A stretch of DNA of 52,935 nucleotides from Paraburkholderia rhynchosiae (GTDB lineage: Bacteria > Pseudomonadota > Gammaproteobacteria > Burkholderiales > Burkholderiaceae): assembly GCF_002879865.1 (NCBI RefSeq), contig NZ_PNXY01000037.1, forward strand, positions 1 through 52,935, given 5' to 3'. This document shows positions 50,077 to 52,935 of the stretch, piece by piece. The notes under the pieces were generated by a model, which searched no databases, was not told the DNA's origin, and saw nothing but the letters and a program-made list of their open reading frames with translations. Numbering within the stretch: the stretch's first letter is position 1; each line of letters begins with the position of its first letter. The translations under genes and the position numbers were made by a program.

Positions 50077-50736
50077 GTGCAAGACATCATCGATGGAATT
50101 GCTGAGTTTCAGAAGAACATTTTTCCAAAGCGCTCGGCGCTTTTTAAAGAGCTAGCCAAAAAACAAAGTCCGAACGTGCTTTTCATTACCTGCTCGGACA
50201 GCCGCGTTGTTCCTGAACTGCTAACACAGCGCGAGCCAGGTGATATGTTCGTTATACGCAATGCCGGAAACATCGTACCGTCTTACGGGCCTGAACCAGG
50301 TGGGGTGTCAGCGACAGTTGAATATGCCGTCCAGGTGCTGAATGTAAGCGATATTGTAATTTGCGGACATTCAGACTGCGGCGCCATGAATGCAATCGCG
50401 TCCTGCAAATGTCTGGACCACATTCCTGCTGTCGGGAGCTGGTTGCGATACGCGGACGCCGCGCGTTTAGTCAATGCATCGCGGACCTACGAGTCACCGG
50501 CCACGCAACTTCACGCATTGGTACAAGATAACGTCGTAGCGCAGCTCGCGAATATCCAAACCCACCCATCTGTAGCACTGGCAATCGCACAGTGCCGTTT
50601 GAACCTTCACGGATGGGTATATGACATACCAACAGGAGACATTGATGCTCTCGACAATTCGACGCAGCGGTTTGTGCCGTTGCGTAACCATCCACAGGCG
50701 TGCGCTCTACGAAGTTTCCCTGCCTCTGAAAAGTGA
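50077..50736 (+). CDS. Beta-class carbonic anhydrase
   Basis: A 219-residue beta-carbonic anhydrase, GTG start 50077. The zinc ligands are Cys39 (in TCSDSRVVPE), His98 and Cys101 (in ICGHSDCGAM), with the Asp41-Arg43 pair that gates the zinc. IRNAGNIVPSYGPEPGGVSA and HGWVYDIPTGDI are standard. It interconverts CO2 and bicarbonate in the cytoplasm. It may supply bicarbonate to the biotin carboxylase encoded upstream, or may simply be an independent copy. The C-terminal tail after about residue 200 is not conserved. Confidence 0.92.
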   Translation: MQDIIDGIAEFQKNIFPKRSALFKELAKKQSPNVLFITCSDSRVVPELLTQREPGDMFVIRNAGNIVPSYGPEPGGVSATVEYAVQVLNVSDIVICGHSDCGAMNAIASCKCLDHIPAVGSWLRYADAARLVNASRTYESPATQLHALVQDNVVAQLANIQTHPSVALAIAQCRLNLHGWVYDIPTGDIDALDNSTQRFVPLRNHPQACALRSFPASEK

Positions 50737-51053
50737 AGGAGAGCGAATCAGAGGGGTATCTGACGATAGCCTGAAGTTCATTATCTATTGAAATTAGCAA
50801 TAAGTTAATGCACTTAAAGGATCACCTATTTCGATATAACTCGATGGGTGCTATTAGCGCGTTAATAAGCAGTTTGAAGGCGCACGCTAAAAGCCACGAA
50901 GCGAATGGTTCGGAAACGTCAAGTTCCTGTACGTTAAGCGAAGGAATGTTTTTCCTCGGGATTCGCGTTGGTGTGTGCAGCTCCTGTTCGCAAATCAGCA
51001 GCTGTGTTTCTTTTATCGCGGTACTGCCGCAAATTTTCGCAATCTTAATCGCA
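50737..51053. other. Spacer before the second livH, no ribosome site
   Basis: 317 bases, relatively AT-rich. The livH frame is open through it, but the 82 extra residues are not permease-like. The sequence just before ATG 51054 (CGCAATCTTAATCGCA) has no Shine-Dalgarno-like run, unusual for a LivH gene, and suggests that foreign sequence is joined directly to the gene start. Confidence 0.5.
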
Positions 51054-52004
51054 ATGGATATCCTCATCCAGCAGATCCTCAACGGATTGGTGCTTGGCAG
51101 CGTTTATGCCATCATCGCACTGGGCTATACGATGGTTTACGGCATTCTGGGCATCATCAACTTCGCTCACGGCGATGTGTTGATGGTGGGCGCGATGGTT
51201 GCGCTCTCGGCCATTGGCGTGCTTCAGAACCACTTCCCCGGCCTTGGTAATGTGCCAACGCTCATCATCGCGTTGATTATCGCGGCCATCGTGTGCGCGG
51301 CAGTCGGCTACACGATCGAGCGCGTGGCCTACCGGCCGTTACGTAAAGCGCCGCGTCTCGCTCCGCTGATCACCGCGATCGGCGTGTCGATCCTGCTGCA
51401 AACGCTGGCCATGATGATCTGGTCGCGCAACCCGCTGCCGTTCCCGCAGCTGTTGCCCACCGACCCGATCAACGTGATCAAGGCCACCGACACAACGCCG
51501 GGCGCCGTGATCTCGATGACCGAGATCGTGATCATCGTGGTGGCGTTCCTCGTGATGGGCGGCCTGCTGCTGCTGGTGCACAAGACCAGGCTCGGCCGCG
51601 CCATGCGCGCCATCGCCGAGAACCCGGGCGTCGCGTCGCTGATGGGCGTGAACCCGAACTTCGTGATCTCGGCGACCTTCATGATCGGCTCGGCGCTCGC
51701 CGCACTGGCCGGCGTGATGATCGCGTCCGAATACGGCAACGCGCACTTCTATATGGGCTTCATCCCCGGCCTGAAGGCCTTTACCGCGGCGGTGCTCGGC
51801 GGTATCGGCAATCTCGGCGGTGCGATGGTAGGCGGCGTGATTCTGGGGCTGATCGAACAGTTGGGCGCCGGCTATATCGGCAACCTGACCGGTGGCGTGT
51901 TCGGCAGTAACTATCAGGACGTGTTTGCGTTCATCGTGCTGATCATCGTACTGGTGTTCCGTCCGTCGGGTCTACTCGGCGAACGCGTTGCGGATCGCGC
52001 TTGA
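51054..52004 (+). CDS. livH: LivH-type ABC permease, second copy
   Basis: A 316-residue branched-chain amino acid permease with all family segments: QQILNGLVLGSVYAIIALGY, LGIINFAHGDVLMVG, ERVAYRPLRKAPRLAPLITA, MRAIAENPGVASLMGVNPNF (coupling region) and VFRPSGLLGERVADRA at the end. It is clearly different from the first livH and reads like the housekeeping Burkholderia-group protein. No binding-protein gene precedes it and no ribosome site is visible. The partner livM that follows is frameshifted, so this copy may be nonfunctional in practice. Confidence 0.9.
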   Translation: MDILIQQILNGLVLGSVYAIIALGYTMVYGILGIINFAHGDVLMVGAMVALSAIGVLQNHFPGLGNVPTLIIALIIAAIVCAAVGYTIERVAYRPLRKAPRLAPLITAIGVSILLQTLAMMIWSRNPLPFPQLLPTDPINVIKATDTTPGAVISMTEIVIIVVAFLVMGGLLLLVHKTRLGRAMRAIAENPGVASLMGVNPNFVISATFMIGSALAALAGVMIASEYGNAHFYMGFIPGLKAFTAAVLGGIGNLGGAMVGGVILGLIEQLGAGYIGNLTGGVFGSNYQDVFAFIVLIIVLVFRPSGLLGERVADRA

Positions 52005-52026
52005 TCCAGGCCAAGGAGTAAATCAA

Positions 52027-52935
52027 ATGACCTCAATTCAACCGATCGAGCCGTCCACGACGCTCATTCCCGAGAAGAACCTGGCGAAGACGCTGACCGT
52101 CGGCATCATCACCGCCTTCTTCGTGATCGCTGCGCCGATGATCATCGGCACCGCCGGCGGCAACTACTGGGTTCGCGTGCTCGACTTCGCGATGCTGTAC
52201 GTGATGCTGGCACTCGGTCTCAATGTCGTGGTCGGCTTTGCCGGCCTGCTCGACCTGGGTTATATCGCCTTCTACGCAGTGGGCGCCTATACCGCGGCGC
52301 TGTTGTCTTCGCCGCATCTGACCTCGCAGTTCGAGTGGATCGCGCATCTCGCACCGAACGGGCTGCACGTGCCGTTCCTCATCATCGTGCCGTGCGCGAT
52401 GGCGGTGGCGGCGTTTTTCGGCGTGATTCTCGGTGCGCCGACGCTGCGTCTGCGAGGCGATTACCTCGCCATCGTGACGTTGGGCTTCGGGGAAATTGTC
52501 CGGATTTTCCTGAACAACCTCGACCGTCCGGTGAACATCACCAACGGCCCGAAAGGCATACCGGGATCGATTCGGTGCACCTGGGCGACTTCAGTCTCGC
52601 GCAGACGCACTCGCTGTTCGGCTTCCAGTTCCCGTCGGTGTACTCGTACTACTACCTGTTCGTGCTTGCCGCGCTGCTCGTGATCTGGGTCTGTACGCGT
52701 TTGCAGCACTCGCGTATCGGCCGTGCATGGGCCGCGATTCGCGAAGACGAAATCGCCGCCAAGGCGATGGGCATCAACACGCGTAACGTGAAACTGCTCG
52801 CGTTCGCGATGGGCGCGTCGTTCGGCGGCCTGTCGGGCGCGATGTTCGGCGCGTTTCAGGGCTTCGTGTCGCCGGAATCGTTCACGCTACCGGAGTCGAT
52901 CGTGGTGCTGGCGTGCGTGGTGCTAGGCGGCATGG
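52027..52935 (+). pseudogene. livM: LivM-type ABC permease, second copy, frameshifted and cut by window end
   Basis: Starts at ATG 52027 (MTSIQPIEPSTTLIPEKNLA). Normal LivM sequence runs through GLNVVVGFAGLLDLGYIAFY and TLRLRGDYLAIVTLGFGEIV to NGPKGI at about 52559. There GGCATACCGGG stands where an in-frame gene needs one more base, and the frame becomes nonsense, stopping at 52683. The correct protein continues in another frame (SVHLGDFSLAQTHSLFGFQF, then AAIREDEIAAKAMGIN) to the right edge. The base is most simply a lost C between 52559 and 52560. Either a real inactivation or a sequencing error; everything else is intact. Confidence 0.8.

Overview
The window is high-GC DNA of a beta-proteobacterium. 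The protein sequences most resemble the Burkholderia group (Paraburkholderia, Caballeronia or Burkholderia). This rests on EtfBA, LivHM and RarD-like sequences that read like the housekeeping versions of that group, on the density of LysR regulators and ABC uptake genes, and on GTG starts. I see no rRNA, tRNA, CRISPR array, origin or intact transposase. It looks like an accessory catabolic region of a large replicon, with a decayed mobile-DNA scar at its left end.

Region 1 (1-4931) is a mosaic of broken accessory genes. It holds the tail of an unrecognised gene, two 11-bp direct repeats, a frameshifted CoiA-like nuclease gene, a helicase remnant cut inside its Walker B motif, two small conserved genes, and an intact Fic AMP-transferase-type gene with a palindrome just upstream. 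Region 2 (5798-9253) has two LysR regulators and a RarD-type permease, with long spacers. Region 3 (10349-25165) contains a complete branched-chain-type ABC importer (SBP-LivHMGF), a flavodoxin-fold quinone reductase and a VOC protein. Converging on these is a six-gene operon: hotdog hydratase, acyl-CoA dehydrogenase, CaiB CoA-transferase, MmgE/PrpD, CitE-like lyase and aldehyde dehydrogenase, preceded by a LysR gene. This gene set matches the known itaconate (C5-dicarboxylate) degradation cluster of Pseudomonas aeruginosa, except that an ABC importer lies where that organism has a TRAP transporter.

Region 4 (25457-49864) is the most unusual part. It carries a delta1-pyrroline-5-carboxylate dehydrogenase, two aspartate-type aminotransferases, two FOXRED1-like FAD oxidoreductases and two nearly identical etfBA pairs. 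It also carries two copies of a small WRWF protein, a split thiamine-diphosphate decarboxylase, a uronate-dehydrogenase-like enzyme, a RidA-type deaminase, an orphan binding protein and an RraA-type aldolase. Its last block is a 5-oxoprolinase operon (PxpBCA) interleaved with two biotin-carrier-like proteins and biotin carboxylase. A plausible reading, which is inference, is oxidation of a substituted proline or pyroglutamate through a 4-substituted glutamate and 2-oxoglutarate to an aldolase step. Electrons would pass to a dedicated ETF. An A-tract/TCGC/T-tract motif recurs at four intergenic sites of this region and may mark one regulon.

Region 5 (50077-52935) has a beta-carbonic anhydrase and the start of a second livHM pair. 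The second livM carries a one-base frameshift and runs off the window.
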